A stretch of 64,000 nt of DNA, taken from the NCBI RefSeq assembly GCF_901000735.1, contig NC_081544.1, positions 11,657,608 to 11,721,607 on the forward strand. The letters are read 5' to 3'. Each line of letters opens with the position of its first letter. Within the stretch, counting starts at the first letter, position 1. Below the pieces are notes generated by a model. That model was not told where the DNA came from. It saw only the letters and a program-made list of their open reading frames with translations, and did not search any database. Positions 10,564 to 23,420 of the stretch are shown here, one piece after another. The translations under genes and the position numbers were made by a program. Source of the DNA: Corylus avellana. Lineage: Eukaryota > Streptophyta > Magnoliopsida > Fagales > Betulaceae.

Positions 10564-12372
10564 CGAAGGTTAAGGAAGCCCTTGTTCGGTTTCTCAAGCA
10601 AAATCTCGAAGTTTTTGCATGGTCTTCTGAAGACATGCCAGGGATTGATCCCAAGGATATTGTTCATCACTTGAACATTGATCCGAATGTTAAGCCAGTA
10701 AAGCAGAAGCGAAGGAAGTTTGCTCCTGATAGAAACATGGCAATTGCTGAGGAAGTAGACAAGCTACTGAAGGCTCAATTTATCGAAGAGGCGCATTATC
10801 CTGATTGGCTATCCAATGTAGTGATGGTTAAGAAGTCCTCTGGGAAGTGGAGGATGTGTGTAGATTTTACCGATCTCAACAAAGCTTGCCCGAAGGACAG
10901 TTTTCCAGTGCCCCATATCAGTTCCTTGGTCGATGCAACAGCAGGGTACGAGTTGCTAAGCTTCATGGATGCCTTTTCAGGCTATAATCGAATTTTCATG
11001 CATCCATCTGATCAAGAAAAAATAGCCTTCATCATCGACCGAGGCTTATATTGCTACGAAGTCATGCCATTCGGTTTAAAGAATGCCGGTGCAACTTACT
11101 AAAGGCTCGTAAACAGGATGTTTCAAGAACAAATTGGGAAGAACATGGAGGTTTATGTTGATGACATGCTGGTCAAAAGCAAGTTGCAGGTAGACCATGT
11201 TACAGACTTGCAGGAGGCATTCAAGACATTGAAGCGTTTTAAGATGAAGTTGAACCCTACAAAGTGTGCATTTGGAGTTTCGTCTGGTAAGTTCCTCGGT
11301 TACATGGTGTCTAGCCGAGGAATTGAGGCTGATCCAGAGAAGATCCAGGCGGTGTTAGATATGCAATCTCCAAAGAATGTGAAGCAAGTTCAGCAGCTGA
11401 CGGGGAGAATCGCAGCCTTGAATAGGTTCATCTCTCGGTCTACAGATAAGTGTCTTCCATTTTTCAAGATTTTACGTAAGGCTTTTGAATGGTCCGAAGA
11501 CTGTGAGCAGGCATTTGAGCAACTTAAGAGGTACCTGGTTAGCCCACCTCTTCTCAGCCGAGCTGTTCCTGGAGAAGAATTATATTTGTACTTAGCTGTG
11601 TCCCCAACCGCTGTCAGTGCGGCTTTGATTCGCGAAGAAGAGGAGTTCAGAAGCCAGTTTACTTCATCAGCCGAGCATTGCATGGCGCCGAAGAGAGATA
11701 CGTGCAAATGGAGAAACTCGCTTTCGCCTTAGTGATTGCCTCCAGGAAGCTCCGACCATACTTTCAAGCTCATACAATCAATGTCTTGACCGAATATCCA
11801 CTGAAGAAGGTACTCCGAAAATTAGACTTGTCTGGTCGGTTGGTCAACTGGGCAATTGAGATTAGTGAATTCGACATTCGTTTCGTTTCACGAAACGCGG
11901 TTCAAGGTCAGGTTTTGGCAGATTTTGTGGTGGAATTCACTAATGTTCAGGACCAGGAGGAATGGCCGAAAGAGAGAACATGGGTAATTTATGTGGACGG
12001 TTCATCTACCAAGAGAAATGGCAGAGCTGGGGTCGTGATGATCACGCCGGACGGAAGAGAGTTGAAGAGCTCATTAAGGTTAGAATTCAAAACTACTAAT
12101 AATGAGGCCGAATATGAAGCTGTAATAGCTGGACTCGGTTTAGCCCAGGAGCTGGAGGCAGAGTTTGTAGAGGTGCGAAGTGATTCTCAAGTTATAGTTG
12201 GCCACATTCGCGGCGAGTTTGAGGCTAAGGGTACCAAAATGAAGCTCTACTTGTCCAAAATTCAAAGTATGCAAAAATCTTTCAAGAAGTTTTGTATTGT
12301 TAAAATCCCGAGGGAAGAGAACGAGAAGGCCGACCATCTGGCCCGTTTAGGCTCTTCAACCGAGTGCGAAGT
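10564..12372 (+). pseudogene. Tat reverse transcriptase, RNase H and second (archaeal-type) RNase H
   Basis: RT runs from about 10640 to 11250: WRMCVDFTDLNKACPKD, SFMDAFSGYNRI, MPFGLKNAGATY and the catalytic VYVDDMLVKS at 11150-11180. A TAA at 11100-11102 stands where glutamine is expected in this family. The first RNase H covers about 11480-11940, with a frame change near 11690. The second RNase H, at about 11985-12350, carries acidic residues in YVDGSS, NNEAEYEA, VRSDSQ and EKADHLAR. Dual RNase H is characteristic of Tat elements. Otherwise the reading is long and well conserved, so decay is recent. Confidence 0.88.
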
Positions 12373-13696
12373 AGGAGAGTCCGACCAGACGATGCAAATT
12401 TTGCAACAGCCTTCCATCATCGAGAAGGTTTTCATTTTAACTATCGAAGTCATGCCTGCCTGGGCTGAAGAGATAGTTAGTTATTTTGAAAAGGGAATTC
12501 TGCTGGGGGATAAGAGAAAGGCAATACAGTTGAAGCGAAAGGCCGCTCGGTTCGCACTAGTCAATGGAGCTCTTTTCAAACGAGGTTTTATGTTACCGCT
12601 TCTTAAATGTATCTCAAAAGAGGAAGGTGATTATGTCCTTCGAGAGATTCATGAAGGGATCTGTGGCAGTCACTCGGGACCCTGTATTTTAGCACACAAA
12701 GCGGTAAGAGCAGGATTCTTTTGGCCGAGTATGAACCAAGACTCCATAGATATGGTCAAAACTTGTGACAGTTGCCAGCGTTTTGCCAACGTTATCAAGC
12801 AACCTCCTGAGGAACTTAGCTCAGTTTCCTCACCGTGGCCATTTTCACAATGGGGGGTTGATATAGACGGGCCATTACCTACAGGGAAAGGAGGAGTTCG
12901 GTTCGTTGTGGTCGCTGTTGACTATTTCACCAAGTGCGCAGAAGCCGAAGCTCTGGTGAATATTACTGCTAAGAATATTGAGAAATTTCTTTGGAGAAAT
13001 GTCATTTGTCGATATGGAGTTCCGCATGCTTTTGTTACGGACAATGGCAAACAGTTTGACTGTGATTCCTTTCGGAGTTGGTGTGCCGGACTTCACGTTC
13101 GGCAATACTTTTCATCTCCGGGACATCCCCAAGCAAATGGACAAGTAGAAGCAACGAACAAAACCATATTCAAAATCCTGAAGAAGAAGCTCGGTCAGCA
13201 CAAGGGGGAATGGTCAGAGAATCTTCCCGAAGTTCTATGGGCATACCGCACAACCAAAAGGACTCCAACCGAGGAGACTCCTTTCACCTTAGCCTACGGA
13301 ACCGAGGCTGTGATCCCTGCCGAGGTCGGATCTGGAAGTTTTCGAGTGGATACATTGAGCCCAAATTTCAACGGCGAAGGTCTAAAGTCACACTTGGATT
13401 TACTACAAGAAAAACAAGATCAGGCCCAGGTTACAATGGCAGCATATCAGCAAAGGGTAGCTCGGTATTTCAACCGATGAATGAAGCATCGTAGTTTCAA
13501 AGTTGGAGATTTGGTTTTGAAAAAAGTTACACTGGCGACCAAAGATGCAACTGAGGGAAAGCTCGCACCAAATTGGGAAGGACCATACCAGGTGATCAAA
13601 TGTGGCAAAGCGGGAGCTTACCATCTTATAAACTCCGAAGGAAAACAACTTCAATGGCCATGGAATGCCGAACATCTTAAGAAGTATTTTGTATAG
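12373..13696 (+). pseudogene. Tat integrase and C-terminal domain
   Basis: The zinc-binding part is at about 12640-12790 (HEGICGSHSG, CDSCQRFA). The catalytic D, D and E lie in WGVDIDGP (about 12855), VTDNGKQF (about 13037) and GQVEATNK (about 13140). A TGA at 13478-13480 interrupts just before the C-terminal domain (FKVGDLVL, WEGPYQV, AYHL), and the frame finally stops at 13694-13696. Apart from that stop, this is the longest uninterrupted part of the element. Confidence 0.9.
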
Positions 13697-14600
13697 AATT
13701 ATGATTCTCAGAGCATCACTTTTGTTATATTCTTTTCATAGTTGGTCGAGACATGTTAATAAAGGATCCTCTGAGATTATAATCATACAGAAATCTTAAG
13801 TATGTAGCAAAACCATGCGTTCACTGAGCAATTGTCATAGAATTATCGAGTGTCACTCGATATGTTCTTATTGAGACATTTCCACTAGACCAAACACAAA
13901 CCTTTATTCAAAGGTTCTAACTCGGTGAAACATAGCCGGAGAATTTGCCAAGTGTTGCTCAGACAAAATTCTCTAAGGCGCTTTCCCGAGGAAGAAGAAT
14001 GTAAGAATATGTCCATTTCAATAACTAACTTTTTAATAAGCTTCGGGAAATATAGCTGCACTAAGCGCTTTTCCGAGGGTCATTTTTTGGAAAGTATTTA
14101 TTACACTTTCCAACCCTTTGGCGAAATACAGCCTGAGATTTTCTCGAGCGTAACTCGGTGATACATCTCTAAGGCGCTTTCCCAAAGAAGAGTTCGGAAA
14201 TATAGCTGAACCAAGCGCTTTCCGAACTTAACCTTTATTCAAAGGTTCTCCATCGGAGAAGTATAGCTGGAGAAGTTCCCGAACGTATTTCGGCTGAACA
14301 TCACTAAGGCACTTTCTCGATGATGAAGTTCATAAACATCCTTACAATTGCAGCACCCACCGAATATTAAACCATCATACCGAGCAGTTTCCTTAAGCAA
14401 ATATGCAGTTATCATGGTTTAACATAATTTGCCCACAAACAGTACATTCTCGGTCAAACATGCAGCATGTTGCAATATTAATTCAAGTTAAAACACTCGG
14501 TCTGAATCTTTATGCCTCATTAAGATTCCCATCAAGTATAAATTACATTTATAACTTATAGGAATCAGGGGGTATACATAATATATTTACGAGAGATTAC
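13697..14600. repeat. Tat 3' untranslated region with degenerate tandem repeats
   Basis: No coding frame of note. The phrase ACCTTTATTCAAAGGTTCT recurs at 13900-13918 and 14231-14249. Related phrases (CTAAGGCGCTTTCCC, AAATATAGCTG, AAGCGCTTT) recur at about 13975, 14050, 14170 and 14210, and a variant AAGGCACTTTCTCG near 14310. Tandemly repeated 3' untranslated regions are known in Tat-lineage elements and have been proposed as seeds for satellite DNA. The unit here is irregular. Confidence 0.65.
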
Positions 14601-14707
14601 TGAGATCTTTTGATATGCAAGAAATTTCTCTTTTATTTCCAAATTGAGATGTTTAGAGACAAAAAGAGAGGTTCTCTCGGTATTCACATTCGGGAAAAAG
14701 AAGAAAA

Positions 14708-15971
14708 TCAAGAAGATGCCGAGTTGTCCCATTCTTCATCAGACACAGCTATTGATTCTTTCGAATCAACAGTTGGAGATTTTCCAGCACTAGGATGTTC
14801 GGCTACAGCAGAGGATTCTCCAGTTGGGCGCCGAGCGAACGGGTTGAAGCCAAAAATAGTGATGCCTTTGCAATCAGGCATCTGCTCTTTACCGAGTACA
14901 GCAATTTTAGAAGTGGCCTCTTTTGTGAGGGGAACATCTTCAGGTTTTATGGTGTTAAGATCGACACCCTCGGGAGGATTCTTCGACCAGTTACGAAAGG
15001 TTTCGAAACCTGAGATGAAGCCCGTACCCCAGCCGTAATCTTGAGCCTAAGAAGCGAAGAAGAGCTGTTTGTAGAAATCCCGAGCTTTGTTCTTATATCT
15101 GAACACTTGCTCCTTTGCTCGCATGAATTTCCCTTTGAAGCCCTCGGCCCTTCTAACAGCAGCTTTGGCCTTCTTCTTGGCTGACTTCTGTTTTTTCTCT
15201 GAAGCCAAAAGCTACTCTTCGATGGCCACTAATCTCTCTTCAGCCACCTCAACTCTAGAGCTTTGAATGGCCGAGTGATTGCGAGCTGCTTCCAGCTCTT
15301 CAGAGATTTGATGAACTCGAGACTCGGCAACACAACGTTGAAGCTCGACCTCAGTGTATTTCTTCTTATAAGAATTGACCTTGTCCCCCAAGGCCGAGTT
15401 GTCAAGAAGCAGCTGCCTGCTTCGGGATCTTTCAGCAATCCCCTGGACTTCTTGCTTTCGAATCCTAGAGAGGTTCTGAGAGCACTGAGCCTCCAGGTTG
15501 GCCACTCTTCGCTCGGCCTCCTCAAGTTTCCTTTGGGTGACTTCGGGCTCCAAAGCTGAGAGTTCGTCGAGGTTTTTCTTCAGCAGGGTTGCTCCCTCCT
15601 CAAGGGTCGAGAAGTCAGCTAGTAAACTCTCGTATTTTACCCTCTCGACAACAAGCCCGGACTCCAACTCTTGAGACCGTGCGATAGCCCCAGCACTTTG
15701 AGCTTCTAGACGTTGGATCTCGGCTTCGGCCTCTTCAAGTTTCTTTTTTGTACTCTCAGCTTCCCGAGCTTGATTCTCAGCAAATTTTCGATAGTGAAGG
15801 TAATAGTTCATGCTGTTCATCGAACCCTACAAATCGAAAGAAGTTTATTAGAACAAAAATACTACTATTAGAAATCAAGTGTGCGGGAATGTGGTTACCT
15901 CAAGCTGATGATACAACATGTGCTCCATCACTTCCTTCGGGAGCTGAGTATTGACTTCCCCCGAGCTGTTG
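14708..15971 (-). pseudogene. Antisense gene of the Tat element, coiled-coil C-terminal part
   Basis: On the minus strand, one phase stays readable from the Athila insertion point down to TGA 14708-14710, with two internal stops (15212-15214 and 15047-15049). A segment at 15837-15898 has GT at its 5' end and AG at its 3' end (62 nt) and separates HMLYHQLE from GSMNSMNYYLHYRKF, so it looks like an intron. The protein part from 15820 to about 15060 is a long Glu/Lys/Arg-rich coiled coil. The tail has a GFETFRNWSKNPPEGVD motif and an acidic end. It continues N-terminally at 26213-28254. Antisense genes are known in Tat/Retand elements. Their role is not established. Confidence 0.78.
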
Positions 15972-15976
15972 CCCGG

Positions 15977-17367
15977 TGATAAGTGCTACAATATTTATAT
16001 TTTCAGCCCTTAACTTGCATGTCTTAATCCGTTGGTTTTGGTTAATTAGGCCATTTTACTGCCTTTTTGTATTTTTTTTGTTTTATAGGCTTTTGGAAGA
16101 AAAGAAAGCGTTTCTGGAAAAATTCCAAGCTTAAAGGGGCAAATTGGGAAGACCTAGAGGATATTGTTAAGCTTAACCAATCATGGTTAAAGTTTAATAA
16201 AATAAAGGAAAGGATTAATTCGGAATTTCTCAATTTGAAGTCAAATCGGATTGGATGCAAAATTGGATTCTGAATATGTCTCGGTATTTTGACCATAACT
16301 TTCATCTCAGATATCCGATTGCAGTGATTCAAGCGGAATTGGAAAGCTAACTCAAACTACTACAATTAATTGTGCAATAGCATTTTCCCAATTCGGAGCG
16401 CCGCGAGGCCAAAATCACGCCGCAATATAGGACCGCAATTTTGGGCGAATCCTATTCCGATTTGGGCTTAGGTTTTCTTTATCATAATTGGGCTTGGACT
16501 TAAATCTTCGAAATTCCTAGGATTATTATGGCTTCTAGGGCTCTCCTAAGCCCTATAAATAGACCTCTAAGCCTCACAATTGCCGGAGGCCGTTTTAAGC
16601 TGAATTACGACGTATTGCCGTGGGGAAGCTTTTGCTTTGTTTTCCATTGTAAGTTTTATTCTTTCGATGATGACAATTCAATTTTTGGTTGTTATTGTTA
16701 TCATGAGAAGCTAAATCTTTCAACTAAGGTTGAAGATGTAGCTTCGTCATTGACAAACTCATGTATTCTCGTATTTTGTTTATACAATTTTGACTTCGAA
16801 TAAGAATGTTGTAGATTTTCATTCAATTGGTTGATTTATATCTTTTTATTGAATGTGATGAACTGTCATTGTTGAAGTTGGATATTTAATGTGTTTCATC
16901 CTTCGGATACATCAATTCATTCGATTAAAATCGGATATCCGTTGTGATTCGTTAACCAAACGGATACATAGGATGATTTAATTTCAAATCGGATAATTGT
17001 TGTGATTTGTAAAATGGGTGGAGTCATTGAATGATTTAAACTTGATATTTGTAAAACATCGAACAACAGTTTGAGCACAATAGTTTGTCGATTGTATGAA
17101 CAAATATGAGAATATAGAGTTAAGATTTAGCGAAGTGGATTCTGAAACCTTAGTGTTCTTTACCATTTTATTTAATCATTTTCTTTAGTTTATGTTTTGT
17201 TTTAGCACGACAAAAATCATGAAATTCGGAACTAGGTTAAAATAGGATTAGTTTAGATAAGAATTAGTTTTCACAACACAATTCCCTGTGGATCGACTTC
17301 GCACTTGCACACACGCTATATTGCACACGACTCGTGCGCTTGCGAGTACAATTAAATTTGTACATCA
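15977..17367 (+). repeat. Athila copy 1, 5' LTR
   Basis: Contains TATAAATA at 16554-16561, the likely core promoter. By eye it differs from its 3' partner at roughly 35 positions of 1391, many of them C-to-T or G-to-A. Confidence 0.93.
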
Positions 17368-17372
17368 AATTT

Positions 17373-17390
17373 TGGCGCTGTTGTCGGGGA
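17373..17390 (+). other. Athila copy 1 primer binding site (two C-to-T changes)
   Basis: Reads TGGCGCTGTTGTCGGGGA. Athila copy 2 has TGGCGCCGTTGCCGGGGA at the same place, the usual form. The two differences are both C to T. Confidence 0.85.
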
Positions 17391-17886
17391 TTTGTTTGTT
17401 TGTGAAATTGATTTTTATTTGGATTGATTTTATTTTTCTACTAGTCTTTTTCTTTTTGCAATTTTATTTTATTGTAGTTGTTATTATTTCTGCCATTTTG
17501 ATCTAAAAAAAAAAAAAAAAGGTTTGTTGTTTCTGTTTCTCTTGCTGCTATTTTAGAGATTTTTAGTTTCTGTCAGTACACTCGATCGCACTCCATCTGC
17601 GATCGAGCGCACTCGAGCCTTTTCAGCAAGCAGCCTGCGTGCCTGCGCTCGCTCCATTCTGCAAGTACGCACGAGCGTACAGCGAACGCACATATACGAT
17701 CGAGCGCATTGTTTCTGCGCTCGAGTGCAACATCAAAAGCAGCTAAGCCCATTTTTTTTTTTTTTTGTTATTGTTTTGAAATTTCTTTTGTATATTTTTG
17801 TTGATAGTTAGTTCTATTTTTATTTATCTTTTGTTTGGTTGGTTGTGTCCTTTTTGTGACTATTCATTGTTGTTTAATCAATTTGT
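17391..17886 (+). other. Athila copy 1 leader with a cluster of CGATCGAGCGC-type palindromic motifs
   Basis: This is the untranslated leader between primer site and gag. A 16-base A-run is at about 17505-17520. From 17575 to 17735 many copies of GATCGAGCGCA, TCGAGCGCA and related palindromic words occur, making a GC-rich island in an AT-rich element. The same words are in the leader of copy 2 at 45537-45710 and in the U3 of its left LTR. Their function is unknown. Confidence 0.7.
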
Positions 17887-20800
17887 TTGAACACTCAAGA
17901 TTGGTGTATGCTTGGTCGGAGATCCCTGAACTTAGATTTGACACCTTTAGATCCCGACATGATAGAACTCTTAGGAGAACTCGGAGAGCACCTGTTGAGA
18001 GTGAGGATAGGGGTGAAATGGGAGACCAACAAGATAACATAGAGGAACCTAGGGCTGAGCATGAGGATGCTAGAGCTGGAAATCCCGAGCAAGCTAGAGC
18101 TTGGAATGTGGACTTCACTACGTCACTTAGGGAATTGTTCGCACTTGTGGACTTCACTACATCCCATTCATTCGTGTATAGTGTTGCCACCAACCAATGC
18201 TACTCATTTTGATTTAAAACCTCATGTCATCCAACTCCTACCATCGTTCCATGGCCTAGAACTTGAAAATCCTTACAGTCATGTAAAGAAATTCAAGGAC
18301 ATATGCGCCACTTTCAAATTTCAAAATTTATCCGAAGAGTCTGTCCATCTCAGACTATTTCCTTTCTCTCTGCAAGACAAAGCCAGGGCATGGTTGGGCT
18401 CCAACACGCCCGGATCCATTACATCTTGGGAAAGCTTGTTAAGCAAGTTCTATAACAAGTATTTCCCAATGTCAAAGGTCAATGAATGCAGAAAGGAAAT
18501 AAGTTCCTTCACTCAGGAGGAGGACGAGAAATTTTCGGAGTGTTGGGAAAGATTTAAGGAGTTGTTGATAAGATGCCCCCCACATGGGTATGAGAAGTGG
18601 AGACTCGTTCAGTTTTTCTACCAAGGATTAACCCAATCCAACCGTAGTATGATCGAGTCAATGAATGGAGGTGCATTCTTAAGTCTGACAGGGGATGCAG
18701 CATATAAGGCACTAGATAAGTTGTCCGACCGCTCACAGCAGTGGGATTTTTCGAGTTGTCGGGATAAATCTGCCTGTATTCCCAAGAAAGGTGGCATCTA
18801 TGAGGTTAAGGAGGACACTGATTTGAGGATAAAGATAGATGCTCTGACCAAGAAGGTTGAAGCCCTGGTAGTGGGTCAATCCGTAAATGCCGCCAACACA
18901 TTCAATGTTGATGGCTGTTCAATCTGTGCTAATCCTATGCACTTAGCACAGAATTGTCCATTTTCACCGGCTTTTGCCGAGTGCTCCATGGAACAAGTGA
19001 ATGCCTTCAATGACTTTAGGAAGCAAGCAAGCGGACCATACTCGGAGACATACAATCCAGGGTGACGGAACCACCCTAATTTCTCATTGAAGCAGAGCCA
19101 ACCAATGAATCAAGGATTTCCCTCACAGAATCATGGTCGTTCAACTCCACCAGCGCAACATCCTGCATCTTTGTCACAATCATCGCTGGAGGAAACAATG
19201 AAGGCATTTATACAATCGAATAGCCAGGCCATACAAGAGCTCAAAAACTCTACCATGGCAAACACCCAAGCAATAGATGAAGTGAAGAATGCCACCATGG
19301 TTAACACCCAAGCAATTGCGAAGATGGAGAGTCAGATTGGACAGATAGCCAATCACTTGGGTGAGAGAGAAAAAGGGAAATTGCCCAGTCAGCCCATGCC
19401 CAACCCAAAAGGTCAATATATGGTTGGGAATTCCTCAAATCCTGCACACGGACAAGAATATGTGCAAGCAATTGTCACTCTGAGGTCAGGAAGACAAGTG
19501 GACAATCAGGTGGTTGAGCAAGAAGAAGACCTTGCGGGGCAAGAAAAGGAAAAGAGTGGCAACAAAGAGAAGAGAGATGCCGAGCCATCTACAGCCACAC
19601 CCATTATTGAGGACCCTCCTAGGTCATTTATGCCGAAAGCACCTTACCCTGAAAGGTTGCAAGCCCACAAGAAAGGAGGGAAGTTTGAGGACATTCTAGA
19701 AGTGTTCAAGCAGGTCCAAATCAATATTCCATTTTTGGACGCCATCCAACAAGTGCTTTCTTATGCGAAGTTCTTGAAGGATTTGATCACAGTTAAGAGA
19801 AGAACTAATGTCTCAAAGAAAGCATTTCTGACCGAGCAAGTTAGCTCCATCCTTCAGTGCAAGTTGCCCATTAAGTATAAGGACCCTGGGTGTCCTACCA
19901 TCTCTTGCACGATAGGAGTCAGTCGAATTGAGAAGGCTCTTTTAGATCTTGGGGCGAGTGTGAATCTCCTACCCTATTCAGTTTACCTACAATTAGGGTT
20001 AGGAGAACTGAAGCCCACGTCCATGACACTTCAATTGGCTGACAGGTCAGTTAAGATACCACGGGGAATCATTGAGGATGTTTTGATCAAGGTGGATAAG
20101 TTTTACTTCCCCGTGGACTTCATTGTGCTAGACACAGAGCCGGTCAAGAATGTTGGAATTCAAATACCGGTGATTCTAGGGCGACCATTCTTAGCTACGG
20201 CTAACGCCCTGATTAATTGTAGGACAGGGGTGATGAAGATTTCCTTTGAAAACATGACAGTGGAGCTGAATATCTTTGATATCAGCAAACAACCATTGGA
20301 ATATAATGAAGTGAGAAATGTATGCTTGATAGAGGAGATTATGGAGGAGACAATGGATGAATCAAGCATTGGGGACCCCCTGGTGGCATGCTTTGCTCAG
20401 TTTGGAGAGGATTTAGATTTGGATCAGTTGTTTGAGCAAGCAGATGCAATTTTGGAAACTGCTCCTTTGGCGAGCAGTAAGAAGGAGGAGTTAGCAGTAT
20501 CTGATCCCCCCAAGAAGGAACTTAAGCCTCTACCGGATAACCTTAAGTATAAGCTCCTAGGTCCAGCAGATTCTTTGCCTGTGATTATAGCTTCGGATTT
20601 GGTTGATGCTCAAGAAGAAAAATTGTTAGAGGTGTTAAGAAAGCACAAGGAAGCTATCGGTTGGACCATTGAGGACATCAAGGGGATCAGTCCCTCGGTG
20701 GTGATGCACAAGATACATTTAGAGGAGAATGCCACGCCATCGAGGGAGCCACAAAGAAGGTTAAACCCAGCTATGCAAGAGGTTGTGAGGGCTGAAGTGA

Positions 20801-23420
20801 TTAAGTTGTTGGATGCAGGGATCATTTATCCCATCTTTGAAAGCAAGTGGGTAAGCCCAATTCATGTTGTGCCAAAGCGGGCTGGATTGACGGTAGTAAA
20901 GAACAAGGATGACGAGTTGGTCCCAACTCGTATTCAGTCAGGATGGAGAGTTTGCATAGACTACCGCAAGCTAAATGCCGCCACAAGGAAGGATCATTTT
21001 CCACTCCCATTCATTGATCAGATGGTGGAACGTTTGGCTGGGCATGCATACTATTGCTTCTTGGATGGTTATTCTGGATATAACCAGGTCCCTGTGGACC
21101 CCGAAGATCAAGAGAAGACGATGTTTACTTGCCCTTTTGGGACGTTCGCCTACCGTCGCATGCCCTTTGGGTTATGCAATGCACCTGCTACTTTTCAGCG
21201 CTGCATGATCAGTATTTTTTCTAACATGGTAGAACGTTTCCTTGAGGTTTTCGTGGATGACTTCTCTATCTTCGGTTCATCATTTGAGGAGTGTTTGCAC
21301 CGCCTCACCTTGGCTTTAGTGCGGTGCAAGGAGAAGAACTTAGTGCTCAATTAGGAGAAGTGCCATTTCATGGTGAAGCAAGGCATTGTACTGGGGCATG
21401 TCATATCTCATCGGGGGATAGAGATTGACAAAGCTAAGGTAGATTTGATTTCCAACCTTCCACCCCCTCGTACGGTGAAGGAGGTTCGTTCTTTTCTGGG
21501 CCATGCAGGATTTTATAGGTGATTCATCCAGGACTTTAGCAAGATCTCCAAGCCCTTGTGCAAATTGTTGGTGAAGGATGCCCCATTTGTGTTTGATGAG
21601 GACTACAAGATAGCATTTGGGGATCTGAAGAGAATTCTGACGTCCACACCTATTATTCAGCCGCCCAACTGGGGTGTACCATTTGAGATTATATGTGACG
21701 CATCGGATTATGCAATCGGAGCTGTTTTGGGGCAGCGTGTTGATAGACTCCCCACGTCATTTACTATGCGAGCAGGACTCTAAACGACGTACAACTCAAT
21801 TACTCCACCACGGAGAAGGAGTTGTTGGCAGTCGTTTTTGCGCTAGACAAGTTTCGATCCTATTTACTAGGATCTAAAGTCATCATCTTTTCGGATCACA
21901 CAACATTGAAGTATTTTTTTTCCAAAAAAGATGCTAAATCTCGTCTGATTCGATGGATTTTGCTACTTCAGGAGTTCGACATAGAAGTTCGGGACAAGAA
22001 GGGTTCTGAAAATGTGGTGGTAGATCATTTGTCTAGATTGACTGTGGATTACACTGAGGACGCCAGCCCCATTTCGGAGACTTTCCCTGATGAGCAATTG
22101 ATGCGCATTGCTCATGAGCCCACACCATGGTTTGCTGACATAGTGAACTATCTTGTCACCGGCCAACTGCCTCAGCAGTTGGGGTGACAAGATAGGTCCA
22201 AATTTTTGTCCATGGTGAAACATTTTTTCTGGGACGATCCTTACCTGTTCAAGTATTGTCCCGATCAGATCATTAGGAGGTGTATACCTGAGCATGACCA
22301 ATCCAATGTCATCTCCTTTTGTCATGATCATGCTCGTGGAGGCCATTTCAGTGCTAAGAAGACCGCTGCCAACATTTTGCAGTGTGGATTCTATTGGCCT
22401 ACCCTTTTCAGAGACGCCCATGCTTATTGTATATCTTGTGAGCGTTGTCAGAAGCTAGGGAGTATCTCTAGGAGGAATATGATGCCCCTCAGTCCCATTT
22501 TGATTGTTGAGATTTTTGATGTATGGGGCATCGATTTCATGGGACCTTTCTCGAACTCCTTTGGCTATCTGTACATCTTGGTTGCTGTGGACTATGTGTC
22601 CAAATGGGTGGAAGCGGTTGCATGCAAGACCAATGACCATAGAGTTGTGGTCCAGATTTTGAGAGACACTATCTTTGCTCGTTTTCGTACACCTCGAGCA
22701 ATTATAAGTGATGGAGGTAAGTAATTTTGCAATCGGATTTTTGAGCAGTTGATGAAGAAGTATTTCATCACACATAAGGTTGCCACCCCGTATCACCCAC
22801 AGACGAGTGGACAGGTTGAAGTTTCCAATCGTGAGATCAAGCATATTTTGGAAAAGACGGTAAACCCCAATCGAAAAGATTGGTCTATGCGATTGAGTGA
22901 CGCACTGTGGGTATATAGGACAGCTTTCAAGACCCCGATTGGGATGTCACCTTATCGGCTTGTGTACGGGAAGGCATGTCATCTTCTCGTGGAGTTGGAG
23001 CATAGAGCATATTGGGCCATCAAGCAGTTGAACTTCAATCTTTTGAAGGCTGGCTCACAAAGGAAGTTCCAACTCAATGAATTAGAAGAGCTGAGGAATG
23101 ATGCTTATGATTCTGCAAGGTTGTACAAGGCACAGATGAAGAAGGCTCATGACCAGAGCATTTTGAGACGATCTTTTGAGCCTGGTGAGAAAGTCCTTCT
23201 TTACAATTCACGGCTGCATCTTTTCCCAGGCAAGTTGAAATCTCGGTGGACAGGCCCATTTATCATTCGGACAGTTTTTCCTCATGGGGCCATCGAGATT
23301 GAGGATCCTCAGAATGGTAACACCTTCAAGGTGAATGGACAGAGATTAAAACCATTCTTAGAGTTGAGGAGTAAGGAGATTGAGACGACATTGTTGGAGG
23401 ATCCGAGTTATTCTGAGTGA
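17887..23420 (+). pseudogene. Athila copy 1 gag-protease-RT-RNase H-integrase, multiply broken
   Basis: The gag core is at about 18330-18740 (LQDKARAWLGSN, KFYNKYFP), with a CX2C-type finger at about 18918-18960. The protease core LLDLGASVNLLP is at about 19940. RT spans 20850-21350, with IDYRKLNAATRKDHFP, FLDGYSGYNQ and the catalytic VFVDDFSIF. RNase H is at about 21590-22050. The integrase, 22300-23100, has [15 protein letters not shown] and [11 protein letters not shown]. Breaks private to this copy, judged against copy 2: a 1-bp loss near 17961, a 4-bp duplication near 18169, TGA 19063-19065, a stop near 22186 and TAA near 22721. Breaks shared with copy 2: TAG 21352-21354, TGA 21520-21522 and a frameshift near 21752. 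Confidence 0.92.

Noticed and set aside
14610..15038. Plus-strand 142-codon frame as a gene
   Set aside because: It overlaps the tail of the antisense gene, whose minus-strand reading has recognisable family motifs. The plus-strand reading is its shadow.
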